From Achromobacter ruhlandii (GTDB lineage Bacteria; Pseudomonadota; Gammaproteobacteria; Burkholderiales; Burkholderiaceae_B), in assembly GCF_902859695.1 (NCBI RefSeq), contig NZ_CADIJL010000016.1:1-64000 (forward strand): a stretch of 64,000 nucleotides of DNA. The letters run 5' to 3'. Positions 53,800 through 64,000 of the stretch are shown here, piece after piece. The notes under the pieces are model-generated. The model was not told the DNA's origin. It did not search any database and saw only the letters and a list, made by a program, of their open reading frames with translations. Numbering within the stretch: position 1 is the first letter of the stretch; every line of letters begins with the position of its first letter. The translations under genes were made by a program, and so were the position numbers.

Positions 53800-54462
53800 T
53801 TACGTCACATCCCCCGCGGCTTGATTGATATTCGAGATGGCCCAGATGACTTCGGTCACCTGCGAGCCGGGATTGCGCCAGCGCCGCGGCGTGCTGCTGG
53901 CATAGCAGAAACTGTCGCCCTCCTTGAGCAGCACGACGCGGTCACCCACCCAGAGTTCGAGCGTGCCCTTGAGCACCACGCCGATCTGCTCGCCCTGCCC
54001 GGTCACGAACAGTTCGTTGCCGGTCGAGCCGCCGGGCTCGATGGTGGCGCGGCACAGGTCCATGCTGCGGCAGGCCGGCGGCGTGTACATCTCCTTGACG
54101 ATGCCCTTCTCGCGCAGGTCGATATAGCGGTGCGTGCCGGCGCGGGCGACGCGGCCGCCGTCCTCGCCTTCGGTGTGCTCGGCGTTGCGCAGCAAGGCGT
54201 TGACCGACACGCCGAACTCGCGCGCCAGCTGGTGCAGCGTCTTGACCGACGCCGAGCTCAGGCCGCGCTCGATCTGGCTGAGCAGGCCCAGCGACATGCC
54301 GCAGGCCTGCGCCACGTCCGCCAGCGAGCGGCCGTGCTGCTTGCGCAATTGGCGCAACTGCTGGCCCAGCCACATGTCGACGGCGGACTCAGGGCGACCC
54401 GCCGCCAGCGCTGGCCTGGACAGCGCGGCGGCATCACGCGGCACGGGAGAGGATCGGCTCAT
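53800..54462 (-). CDS. XRE-cupin transcriptional regulator (PuuR-like)
   Basis: A 220-residue regulator: helix-turn-helix at about residues 35-95 (LGQQLRQLRKQHGRSLADVA, then LGLLSQIERGLSSASVKTLH) and a C-terminal cupin barrel (about 140-212, ELFVTGQGEQIGVVLKGTLE then LKEGDSFCYASSTPRRWRNP) that would bind the inducer. It precedes the transporter-oxidase operon in the same direction and likely controls it and itself. An inverted repeat touches its start codon. Confidence 0.85.
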   Translation of the reverse strand: MSRSSPVPRDAAALSRPALAAGRPESAVDMWLGQQLRQLRKQHGRSLADVAQACGMSLGLLSQIERGLSSASVKTLHQLAREFGVSVNALLRNAEHTEGEDGGRVARAGTHRYIDLREKGIVKEMYTPPACRSMDLCRATIEPGGSTGNELFVTGQGEQIGVVLKGTLELWVGDRVVLLKEGDSFCYASSTPRRWRNPGSQVTEVIWAISNINQAAGDVT

Positions 54463-54463
54463 A

Positions 54464-54491
54464 TGAAAATTTCATTTTTATGTAATTTTCA
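54464..54491. promoter_or_regulatory. Inverted repeat at the start of the XRE-cupin regulator gene
   Basis: TGAAAATT (54464-54471) and AATTTTCA (54484-54491) are perfect 8-base arms 12 bases apart, in AT-rich DNA. The near arm begins two bases upstream of the regulator's ATG. The likely reading is an autoregulatory operator overlapping the ribosome-binding region. Confidence 0.5.
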
Positions 54492-54782
54492 ATACTAAGG
54501 AGCGAGCCGAGTCACTACAACCTAGGAGCATCCCTAGGCTGATCGGGTCTTGGAAAAGGGGAAAAGGCTTGCGGACGAATCCCGCGCGATGAACGGCGGC
54601 CAGCCGGCCAGGCTGCAGGAACGAGGACGAATGAAGGCCGGAGCGTCCGCATGAAACCAGGATGCCCGCATCCTGGCGCGCCACCGAAAGATGCGCCTCG
54701 GCCCAGAATCGGGAGGGATGCGCGCGTCACGAAACCGACAGGAGCGCGTAATGGCGCAAGGCCTGGGAATGCGCCTGCCGAC
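54492..54782. other. Gene-free region between the regulator and trmD
   Basis: No gene is supported here. This is where rplS usually follows trmD, but neither an L19-like frame nor a remnant can be seen on the minus strand. It holds the regulator's promoter. Confidence 0.5.
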
Positions 54783-55601
54783 TCAGGAAGCCTTGGACTT
54801 GGATCCGCGGCGGCGCTTGGCGGGCAGCGGCGGCAACGGCTCGCCGGCCAGTTCGGCCAGGAAGCGCTCGTCGGCCAGCGACAGCCAGCCCTGGGCGCGG
54901 GCCGACTCGATCAGCTCGGGGCGCCGCGCGACGGTCAGCGCCAGCGAACGTTCCCGGCGCCAGCGCGAGATGTTGGCATGGTGGCCGCTGAGCAGCGGCG
55001 CCGGCACGGGTGCGCCCTCGTAGACTTCGGGGCGCGTGTAATGCGGGCTGTCCAGCAGGCCGGACAGCGTGTCATTGAAAGAGTCCTGCAGCGCGGAGTC
55101 GCCATCGTTCAGCACGCCCGGCAACAGGCGCACCGCGGCGTCGATCACGGCCAGCGCCGCGATCTCGCCGCCGGACAAGACGAAGTCGCCCAGCGAGATT
55201 TCATGCGTGACGCAGCGCTCGATGAAGCGCTGGTCGACCCCTTCGTAGCGACCGCAGATGAGGATCAGGCCGTCGCTGGCAGCCAGCGCCTCGGCGCCGG
55301 CCTGGTCGTAGCGCTTGCCCACGGGCGCGAGCAGCGCCACCGGGGCCGGCCCCAGGCCTTGGGCCTCGCGCGCCGCCTGGGCGGCATTGACGGCGGCCTC
55401 CAGCGGCGCCGCCATCATCACCATGCCGGGGCCGCCGCCATAGGGGCGGTCGTCCACGGTACGGTGGGGATCACTGGTGAAATCTCGCGGATTCCAGGCA
55501 TGCAGGGCCCACCGGCCCTGGGCATGGGCCCGGCCGGTGACGCCCAGGTCGCGCACCACCCCGAACATCTCGGGAAAGAGTGTCACGACATCGATGCGCA
55601 T
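54783..55601 (-). CDS. trmD: tRNA (guanine-N1) methyltransferase
   Basis: A 272-residue SPOUT methyltransferase: [20 protein letters not shown], the [15 protein letters not shown] loop, [18 protein letters not shown] and the knot region [20 protein letters not shown]. It makes m1G37 and so prevents frameshifting. Somewhat longer than E. coli TrmD (255), with a basic C-terminus. It shares one base with the end of rimM. Confidence 0.96.
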   Translation of the reverse strand: MRIDVVTLFPEMFGVVRDLGVTGRAHAQGRWALHAWNPRDFTSDPHRTVDDRPYGGGPGMVMMAAPLEAAVNAAQAAREAQGLGPAPVALLAPVGKRYDQAGAEALAASDGLILICGRYEGVDQRFIERCVTHEISLGDFVLSGGEIAALAVIDAAVRLLPGVLNDGDSALQDSFNDTLSGLLDSPHYTRPEVYEGAPVPAPLLSGHHANISRWRRERSLALTVARRPELIESARAQGWLSLADERFLAELAGEPLPPLPAKRRRGSKSKAS

Positions 55602-56218
55602 CAGAGATTCGCGGGCCAGTCGCTGTCGATGCGGCGCGCGGCCAGATCGACGGCTTGGATGTGCGCGCGCACGAACGGAACGAGCATTTCGGCGGGCTTT
55701 CCCTTGGCGTTCAGCAAGGTTTCGGGGCCGTCGGCTCCGACCTTCTGGCGCAAGACCTTCAAGACGGCGTGAGCGCCGTTATCCAGGACCTCGTCCACCA
55801 CGCCGATGAGCGCGGCATCGCCGTCCGCCGTGGTATACAGCGAACAGCCAATGAGGTCGACCCAGTAGTATTCGTCTTCTTCGGGCGCGGGGAAGGAACC
55901 CCGCGGCGCCTGCACGGAATAACCGCGCAGCGCTTCGGCCTGGTCACGGTCGGCGATGCCGGCCAGCTGGGCCACCACGGTGGCGCCCTGCGAACGGACT
56001 TGCACGACCTTGTATGCGACAGGCGCAGACGCGACAGCGCCCCGCGCCAATTCAGGCACAGGGCGAGTCAACCACCATTGAGAAGCTGAGAGCAGCACTT
56101 CGGCATTGGCCGAATGCGGCTGCACCTTGACCCAGCCTTTCACACCGTAGGCCGCACTGATGCGGCCCAACTCGATCAAGTCCGCAGGCGCCGCGTTGGA
56201 ATGTGCGGCATCAGACAT
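55601..56218 (-). CDS. rimM: 16S rRNA processing protein RimM
   Basis: A 205-residue protein with an N-terminal RimM barrel ([20 protein letters not shown]) and a C-terminal PRC barrel ([20 protein letters not shown]). It assists 30S head assembly with S19. It lies between rpsP and trmD as usual. Confidence 0.94.
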   Translation of the reverse strand: MSDAAHSNAAPADLIELGRISAAYGVKGWVKVQPHSANAEVLLSASQWWLTRPVPELARGAVASAPVAYKVVQVRSQGATVVAQLAGIADRDQAEALRGYSVQAPRGSFPAPEEDEYYWVDLIGCSLYTTADGDAALIGVVDEVLDNGAHAVLKVLRQKVGADGPETLLNAKGKPAEMLVPFVRAHIQAVDLAARRIDSDWPANL

Positions 56219-56285
56219 GTATCGGGCTATCGGTTTCGTACAGCGTAGCTAGAAACTAGCAGGGTTCAGGCGTGCGACGCGGGCA

Positions 56286-56546
56286 TTAAGCCGCGGCGGA
56301 AACCTTGGCCGAGTAGTCCTTGACCAGACGCTCGACGGCCGGCGACAGCTGGGCGCCGTTGCTGGTCCAGTGTTGCACGCGATCCAGCGCGATGCGCAGG
56401 TTTTCCGCGCCTTCGTTGCCGACGGGGTTGTAGAAACCCACGCGCTCGATGAAACGGCCGTCGCGACGGTTACGCGAATCGGTGGCCACCAGGTTGTAGA
56501 ACGGACGCTTCTTGGACCCACCGCGGGCCAGGCGAATCACCACCAT
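56286..56546 (-). CDS. rpsP: Ribosomal protein bS16
   Basis: An 86-residue S16, [20 protein letters not shown] then [20 protein letters not shown], complete. First gene of rpsP-rimM-trmD; the upstream gap holds its promoter. Confidence 0.97.
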   Translation of the reverse strand: MVVIRLARGGSKKRPFYNLVATDSRNRRDGRFIERVGFYNPVGNEGAENLRIALDRVQHWTSNGAQLSPAVERLVKDYSAKVSAAA

Positions 56547-57039
56547 AGGTAATCCCTTGAATTAGTTGTGAAAAACGGGAAATTCTAGCACTTAAACAAG
56601 CCAGCTGGCAAATGCAGGTGCTGAACATCGGAAGTCGCGGCGCGATTTATACGCGAAAACACCACATATGCACCGCGTACGGGTATTCTACAAAATCCGG
56701 GCCGGAGCCCGCCGCAGACAGAGTGTAGCCCGTCACGGGCCGCTGTGCTGCGCGGGGGCGCATGAAAATCGCCCGGCGGCGTTGCCATCCGGGACGCGCC
56801 GCCCGACCGGCGCCCTTGGCAAGTGCGTGTGAAGCATTTCCCCGATTGGAGAGATCGGAATGTCACCCTACGCCACATCCTCAAGCCCGCTCCCCCCGGC
56901 CGCGCCGCAACGGCGTCGCCCTTCCCTGCTCTCACGCACCGCATGCCCGCGCGAACGTCCCCGTTTTCGCAGGGGCTGATCGCGCCCTGTTTCTCCCCAG
57001 CGTTTTCCCACAACTTCCTCTACCGGAGGGTGCTACACC
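56547..57039. other. Gene-free divergent region between rpsP and an exported protein
   Basis: No gene is supported. The part at 56,547-56,710 is AT-rich and should carry the rpsP promoter; the rest leads to the plus-strand exported protein, whose start is preceded by ACCGGAGGGT. I see no riboswitch or other known motif. Confidence 0.45.
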
Positions 57040-57621
57040 ATGAAGAACCGTAAAACTGTCTTCACCCCTGTCGCGCGCCTGGCGGCAACAGGTTTGCTGG
57101 CGAGCATGCTGGCGCTGCCGATGGCGGCCGAGGCCCGGGTGGTCGGCGCCGCGCTGACCACCGCCACCGGCAAGGTCACGGCGGTGGATCCCGCCACCCG
57201 CACGATCACCCTGCAGGGCGCCAATGGCAATGTGGTGGATATCCAGGCGGGCCCGGAAGTGCGCAATTTCAAGCAGATCAAACCAGGCGATTCGTTGACG
57301 CTGGACTATTACGAGTCGGTGGCCGTCGACGTGCGCCCGGCCGGCTCCGGCGCTCCCGAAGTGGTCACCCAGACCGCCGGCACGCGCAGCGCCAAGGGAG
57401 CCAAGCCAGGCGGCGCGGTCGGCCGGCAGACCACCATCACCGCCGAGATCTGGCACATCAACAAGAGCGCCAATCTTGTCACTCTGAAGGGCCCGCAAGG
57501 CGCGCTGCGCACGATCCAGGTGCAGGACCCGGCAATGCAGGCGCGCCTGGCGAAACTGAAGGAAGGCGACTTGGTGGACTTCACCATCACGCAGGCGGTG
57601 GCGGCGGCCATCCATAAATAG
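57040..57621 (+). CDS. Exported protein, probable periplasmic beta domain
   Basis: A 193-residue protein with a Sec signal (MKNRKTVFTPVARLAATGLL then ALPMAAEAR, cut after AEA). The mature part has two similar beta units, TGKVTAVDPATRTITLQGAN with VRNFKQIKPGDSLTLDYYES, and HINKSANLVTLKGPQGALRT with LAKLKEGDLVDFTITQAVA, so it may be an internal duplication of an OB-like fold. A GGAGG site lies upstream. Function unknown. Confidence 0.75.
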   Translation: MKNRKTVFTPVARLAATGLLASMLALPMAAEARVVGAALTTATGKVTAVDPATRTITLQGANGNVVDIQAGPEVRNFKQIKPGDSLTLDYYESVAVDVRPAGSGAPEVVTQTAGTRSAKGAKPGGAVGRQTTITAEIWHINKSANLVTLKGPQGALRTIQVQDPAMQARLAKLKEGDLVDFTITQAVAAAIHK

Positions 57622-57662
57622 ACGGCGCGACGCGCAGACGCGCGCCACGGCACGCCAAACAA

Positions 57663-57690
57663 AAAGGCCAGCCCGTAAAGGCTGGCCTTT
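57663..57690. terminator. Bidirectional terminator
   Basis: AAAGGCCAGCC pairs with GGCTGGCCTTT between the convergent exported-protein and TusA-like genes. A-run and T-run on either side let it act in both directions. Confidence 0.75.
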
Positions 57691-57706
57691 GTCATGGAAC
57701 GCCGGA

Positions 57707-57962
57707 TCAGCGGCGGCGCAGGAAATGCACGCCGCGGCCATCGGCCTCGTGTTGCGCGACCAGCACGTTGCCGGTCTGGCGCGAGAAGGCCTGGAAGTCA
57801 CGAATGGCGTTGCGGTCGGTGGTGACGACGCGCAGCACCTGCCCGCTTTCCATCTGCGCCAGGGCTTTCTTGGCGCGCAGGATGGGCAAGGGGCAGGTCA
57901 GGCCGCTGGCATCCACTTCCTGGTCGAACGACGGCGCCGGCGCGCCGGACGCGTTGTCCATG

Positions 57963-57976
<14 letters not shown>
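57707..57976 (-). CDS. TusA-family sulfur carrier protein
   Basis: About 89 residues from ATG 57976 ([20 protein letters not shown]); ATG 57961 is also possible. The family core [20 protein letters not shown] contains the sulfur-carrying Cys in CPLP, followed by [20 protein letters not shown]. Such proteins relay sulfur for tRNA thiolation or cofactor synthesis. Overlaps the end of alaS by 14 bases if the upstream start is used. Confidence 0.85.
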
Positions 57977-60587
<2,611 letters not shown>

Positions 60588-60620
60588 CGTGGATGAAGCA
60601 GGATTTAGGCGAATCGTTGA

Positions 60621-61061
60621 TTATAGAGGGTTGTCGCCCGCTTGCACCCTGGGGGCCACCCCAGCGCGTCCCGCCTCGTCCAAACCGCCCCCTGGCGAGG
60701 CGCGGCGCGCCTGGGCCGCCAGCCTGCCGCCACGGAATACCAGGGCCTGCCAGCGACCCGCCACCACCACGTACGGATCGCGGTGCGCAAGGGGCAGGAC
60801 GCGCTCGCCGTCGGCCGCCACGCCCAGGATGGCGGGCAGCGCCTGGCCAGGCGCGAACTGCAGCCAGGTCTCGCGGCCGTCGTCGAACACCTGCATCGGC
60901 GCCACGGCGGGATCGCCGGACAGCAGCCAATCGAAGTGGAACCCGGGCGCGGCGATGGCCGATGCCCGCCAGCCCGGCCGCGCCATCGGAGTGCCGGCGG
61001 GCGACCACGCGCAAGCGGCCAGGCTCGACAGCGCGCCGGCGAAAAAAAGGATTCTGAACAT
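60621..61061 (-). CDS. Lipoprotein with VirB9/CagX-like domain
   Basis: A 146-residue frame from ATG 61061 (MFRILFFAGALSSLAACAWS) with a signal and LAAC lipobox, so it is probably anchored in a membrane. The mature part (VFDDGRETWLQFAPGQALPA, then RDPYVVVAGRWQALVFRGGR) follows the strand pattern of the C-terminal VirB9/CagX/TrbG domain that lines type IV secretion pores. It stands alone, with no other secretion genes in the window. It lies 33 bases upstream of alaS. Confidence 0.55.
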   Translation of the reverse strand: MFRILFFAGALSSLAACAWSPAGTPMARPGWRASAIAAPGFHFDWLLSGDPAVAPMQVFDDGRETWLQFAPGQALPAILGVAADGERVLPLAHRDPYVVVAGRWQALVFRGGRLAAQARRASPGGGLDEAGRAGVAPRVQAGDNPL

Positions 61062-61198
61062 GCTCCACCCTGCCTGAAACGGCGACCCGGGAGCGGATCG
61101 CATCACGCCAGGCATGGTGAGCCCAAGCCGGCGGCAACGACAGACCGGCATGTACGCATGGACCGATATATCCCGTCCGATGGCATGGGCGTGGCCCG

Positions 61199-61227
61199 AA
61201 AAAAAGCCCGGTTCGGAAACCGGGCTT
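61199..61227 (-). terminator. Terminator after the UgpB-like gene
   Basis: AAGCCCGGTT pairs with AACCGGGCTT around a four-base loop (61204-61227), followed on the minus strand by a run of T. It lies 45 bases after the stop of the UgpB-like gene. Confidence 0.8.
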
Positions 61228-61272
61228 GCGGACGGCTGTCAAACGGCGCGCGGGCGCCGCCGGCGGACTGTC

Positions 61273-62613
61273 TTAACGCTGCGTGGCGATGGAACGCGCC
61301 TGGTTGGCGGCGTTGTTCAGCGCCGACACCGGCGGCGTCTTGCCTTCCAGCGCGTCGTTGAGCTGCTGGTTGAACACCGGCTCGATGCGGTCGTAGTTGG
61401 CCATGCGGAAACCGCGGCTGTTGGCGACCGGGCGAGCGCTCATCGAGGCCACCACGGCTTGCGCGCCGGGGATGCTCTTGTAGAACGACACATCCGAGGC
61501 GCGGAACGCGGCTTCGGTCAGCGGCAGGTAGCCAGTGCGCTGGTGCCATTCCGCCGCGATGACGGGCTTGGACAGCCAGGCCAGGAACTGCGCCGTGGCC
61601 TTTTCCTCATCCTTGGGACGGCCTTCGAGCGCCCACAGGGCCGAGCCGCTCACGAACGGCTGGCCGCCGTTCTGGGTGACCTGGTCGTAGTAAGGCAGCG
61701 GCGCCACGCCGAACGACAGCGACTTGGTGTTCAGGAACTGGCCGAACGAACCCGAGTTGCCGGTCAGCACCGCGCATTCGCCCTTGGCGAACAGCTTGTC
61801 GGCGCTGTTGTCGGCAGTGTGCGCCATGAACAGCAGCGAACGCTTCCAGCTGACCATCAGCGAGATGTGACGCATGTAGAGCGTGTCGAACTGCATCGCC
61901 GGCGCCGCGCTCTTCTTGGTGACCGCATCCAGGCCGTTGTTGTTGCTGGTGTATTGCTGGTTGTTCACCGGCGCCAGGTTTTCCAGGTGAATCGAAACCT
62001 GGTCGCTGGAGGCGTAGGGACAGTCGAGGTCAGCCACGTCACGCAGCTTCAGCAACTCGGCCTGCAGGCCGGTCCAGGTGCGGGCGGGCTTGTTGGGGTC
62101 GAGGCCGGCCTTCTTGTAGGCGGCGGTGTTGTAGAACATCACCGGCACTTCGGCCATCCACGGGAAGGCCAGCAGGCGGCCCTTGCCGTCGCGGATGAAG
62201 CTGCTGGTGGCCGGCACGAACCAGTTCAGGTCCTTGATCGGATACTTGGCCAGCAATTCGTACATCGGCAGGATGGCCTTGTGTTCGGCCACGACTTCCG
62301 GCGAGTGATTGTCGTTCAGTTGCACCAGGTTGGGGGCCTTCTTGGCCTTGACCGCGGCGGCGGCCTCCTGTTGCAGTTGCGCCTGCGTCGGGAAGGCGCG
62401 CAGGGTCACTTTGACCTGGTCCTGCTCCTTGTTGTACTGCTTGGCGAGCTTTTCGAACTCGGCCTTGTTGGCGTCCGGCAGCGTGTGCCAGACCTGGATT
62501 TCCACGGGAGCGGCATGGACCGCGCCCGCGACCGCCATGGCGGCGCCAAAGACCCATGTGCGCCGGCTGGCGAACATCGCGCGGGCAATGCCCGCCAATT
62601 GCAATTTCTTCAT
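61273..62613 (-). CDS. UgpB-like glycerol-3-phosphate/sugar-binding protein
   Basis: A 446-residue family 1 solute-binding protein. The signal (ARAMFASRRTWVFGAAMAVA, cut near VHAAP) is followed by VEIQVWHTLPDANKAEFEKL and AFPWMAEVPVMFYNTAAYKK; the C-terminal part has SGSALWALEGRPKDEEKATA and QFLAWLSKP. It resembles UgpB, which delivers sn-glycerol-3-phosphate to an ABC transporter. No permease genes lie downstream on this strand. The start is five bases from the DadA-like stop. Confidence 0.8.
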   Translation of the reverse strand: MKKLQLAGIARAMFASRRTWVFGAAMAVAGAVHAAPVEIQVWHTLPDANKAEFEKLAKQYNKEQDQVKVTLRAFPTQAQLQQEAAAAVKAKKAPNLVQLNDNHSPEVVAEHKAILPMYELLAKYPIKDLNWFVPATSSFIRDGKGRLLAFPWMAEVPVMFYNTAAYKKAGLDPNKPARTWTGLQAELLKLRDVADLDCPYASSDQVSIHLENLAPVNNQQYTSNNNGLDAVTKKSAAPAMQFDTLYMRHISLMVSWKRSLLFMAHTADNSADKLFAKGECAVLTGNSGSFGQFLNTKSLSFGVAPLPYYDQVTQNGGQPFVSGSALWALEGRPKDEEKATAQFLAWLSKPVIAAEWHQRTGYLPLTEAAFRASDVSFYKSIPGAQAVVASMSARPVANSRGFRMANYDRIEPVFNQQLNDALEGKTPPVSALNNAANQARSIATQR

Positions 62614-62617
62614 AGGT

Positions 62618-63874
62618 TCATAGACCAAGAAAAGGGAATTCCGGTTCTGGACGACGTCCGCTCAGCAGGTCGGCCAGTGCCCGGCCCGAGCCAACGCCCA
62701 TCGTCCAGCCGAGAGTACCGTGTCCGGTATTGATATACAAATTCGGGATGTGACTGCGGCCGATGATGGGCACGTTCGAGGGAGTGGACGGGCGCAGGCC
62801 CGACCAATAGCTGACACGCTCGAAATCGAGCGCGTCGGGAAAGAGTTCGCGGGCCAGCCGCGTCATGGCTTCGCAGCGGCCGGTGTTCAGGCCGCGCGAA
62901 TAGCCGGACAGCTCGGCCGTGCCGGCCATGCGCAGGCGGTCGCCCAGGCGGGAGAACACCACCTTGTGGCTGCTGTCGGTCAGGCTGACCGTGGGCGCGC
63001 CGTCGGGTTTCAGGACCGGGAAGGTCGCCGAGTAGCCCTTGGCCGGGTAGACGTTGCACGGAATGCCGAGCGGGCGCAGCAGCGACGGGCTGAAACTGCC
63101 CATGGCCACCACGTAGGCGTCGGCCGCCAGGGCGCCGTAGCGGCCGTCGGGCTCGATCAGTTCGACGCCGCTGACGGCGCCGGCCTGGGTGATGAGCCGG
63201 GTGACGCGGGTGCTGTAGCGGAATTCGACCCCGGCGCGCGCGCAGCGCTCGGCCAGCGCGACGGTGAACAGATGCACGTCGCCGCTTTCGTCCTCGGGGG
63301 TGTAGTCGCCCCCGACGATGGTGTTGCGATGCGGCGCCAGGGCCGGTTCGATGGCGATGACCTCGTCGGTCGAGACGACGCGGCGCTCGACGCCGAAATC
63401 GCGCATCAGGCCGGCGGCGCGCTGCGAGTTCTCGAATTCGTGCTGGTCGCGGTAGAAATTCAGGATGCCGCGCTCGAGGTGATCGTATTCGATGCCGAGT
63501 TCGGCGCGCATGCCGCGCAGCGTGGCGCGGCTGTATTCGGCCATGCGGACCATGGCGCGGATGTTCGGCGCCAGGCGGCCGGGCAGGCACTCGCGCAGGA
63601 AGGCCAGGCCCCACATCCACTGGCGCCAGTCCAGCTGCGGACGGAACAGCAGCGGCGCGTTGTCCTGGAACATCCACTTGAGCAGCTTCAGGGGCGCCTG
63701 CGGATTGGCCCAGGGCTCCGCATAGGAAACCGAAATCTGCGCGCCGTTGGCGAGGCTGGTCTCCTGGGCGGGTCCGGTGCAGCGGTCGATGACCACGACG
63801 TCGTGGCCGGCCTGGCTCAACCACCAGGCGCTGGAGATTCCGATGATGCCGCTACCCAATACCGCTACTTTCAT
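62618..63874 (-). CDS. dadA: D-amino acid dehydrogenase (DadA-like)
   Basis: A 418-residue FAD enzyme, from ATG 63874 (MKVAVLGSGIIGISSAWWLS). The FAD motif is followed by VVVIDRCTGPAQETSLANGA QIS. Residues such as GLRPSTPSNVPIIGRSHIPN and LYINTGHGTLGWTMGVGSGR at the end fit DadA, and the length is right for the family (about 416-432). It oxidises D-amino acids, feeding electrons to the membrane chain. It precedes the UgpB-like gene by only five bases, an unusual pairing. The last 126 bases of the window hold its upstream region and no other gene. Confidence 0.88.
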   Translation of the reverse strand: MKVAVLGSGIIGISSAWWLSQAGHDVVVIDRCTGPAQETSLANGAQISVSYAEPWANPQAPLKLLKWMFQDNAPLLFRPQLDWRQWMWGLAFLRECLPGRLAPNIRAMVRMAEYSRATLRGMRAELGIEYDHLERGILNFYRDQHEFENSQRAAGLMRDFGVERRVVSTDEVIAIEPALAPHRNTIVGGDYTPEDESGDVHLFTVALAERCARAGVEFRYSTRVTRLITQAGAVSGVELIEPDGRYGALAADAYVVAMGSFSPSLLRPLGIPCNVYPAKGYSATFPVLKPDGAPTVSLTDSSHKVVFSRLGDRLRMAGTAELSGYSRGLNTGRCEAMTRLARELFPDALDFERVSYWSGLRPSTPSNVPIIGRSHIPNLYINTGHGTLGWTMGVGSGRALADLLSGRRPEPEFPFLGL

Positions 63875-64000
63875 GCCCGCATTGCTCCCTGCGTATCCGC
63901 CGGGCCCGCGGACACGATGTCCGCCCCCCGCGGCAAGCCGCTGCCAAGATGACACCGCAGTTTACCCCGGCGCCCCGCCCTCGCCTACGCCCGCCCTCAT

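Overview
The window is about 60-65% GC. Its chromosomal half carries a betaproteobacterial gene set: rpsU-dnaG-rpoD, hisZ-purA, hflC-hflK-hflX-hfq, hisC-der-bamB-hisS-ispG-rlmN-ndk, valS, rpsP-rimM-trmD, alaS. A lysine/alanine-rich N-terminal tail on RpoD, together with this gene order, suggests the Alcaligenaceae (Bordetella or Achromobacter type). That assignment rests on recognised families and was not searched.

Region 1 (1 to about 12,735) is one arm of a lambdoid prophage, cut by the left edge of the window. A CI-like repressor (5930-6301) and a divergent Cro-like gene (5619-5837) sit between two mirror-image promoter/operator blocks with five TTAGGCnnGCCTnn-type operators. The leftward operon carries Cro, a DUF1376 replication-type protein and small coupled genes. 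The rightward operon carries small coupled genes, a YqaJ-type exonuclease, RecT, a ParB-like protein, a DUF4224 protein and a tyrosine integrase. Cargo genes lie antisense to these operons, most notably a predicted EVE/PUA-like plus HNH nuclease (2783-3787) and two small winged-helix-like proteins.

Region 2 (about 12,735-16,516) holds an acyltransferase-3 membrane protein, an MFS exporter without its N-terminus, a small membrane protein and an Rmf-like protein. Region 3 (about 16,517-24,527) is a rearranged remnant of a second, related prophage. It has a tail-gene C-terminal scrap, a LexA box, Rz/Rz1 spanins, a broken lysis-region gene, early genes that reuse a 53-bp leader from Region 1, a frameshifted second ParB copy, a tail assembly chaperone with an A8 shift site, and a tape-measure stub joined tail-to-tail to an integrase stub. 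It ends at a tRNA(CAU) gene. Its plus-strand genes are interrupted by single minus-strand genes, including two 213-residue membrane proteins that look like paralogues and flank the ParB copy.

Region 4 (24,528-64,000) is housekeeping chromosome, almost all on the minus strand. It contains replication and transcription initiation, purine and histidine synthesis, membrane protease control, ribosome-associated GTPases, outer-membrane assembly, isoprenoid synthesis and aminoacyl-tRNA synthetases. It also has an amino-acid-type ABC transporter with an FAD oxidase and an XRE-cupin regulator, the rpsP-rimM-trmD cluster (no rplS behind trmD), and UgpB-like and DadA-like genes at the right edge.

The points most worth a second look are the mirrored immunity region, the nuclease/winged-helix cargo, the paired membrane proteins around the ParB copy, the A8 frameshift site, and the gene-fusion scars that show how the second prophage collapsed.
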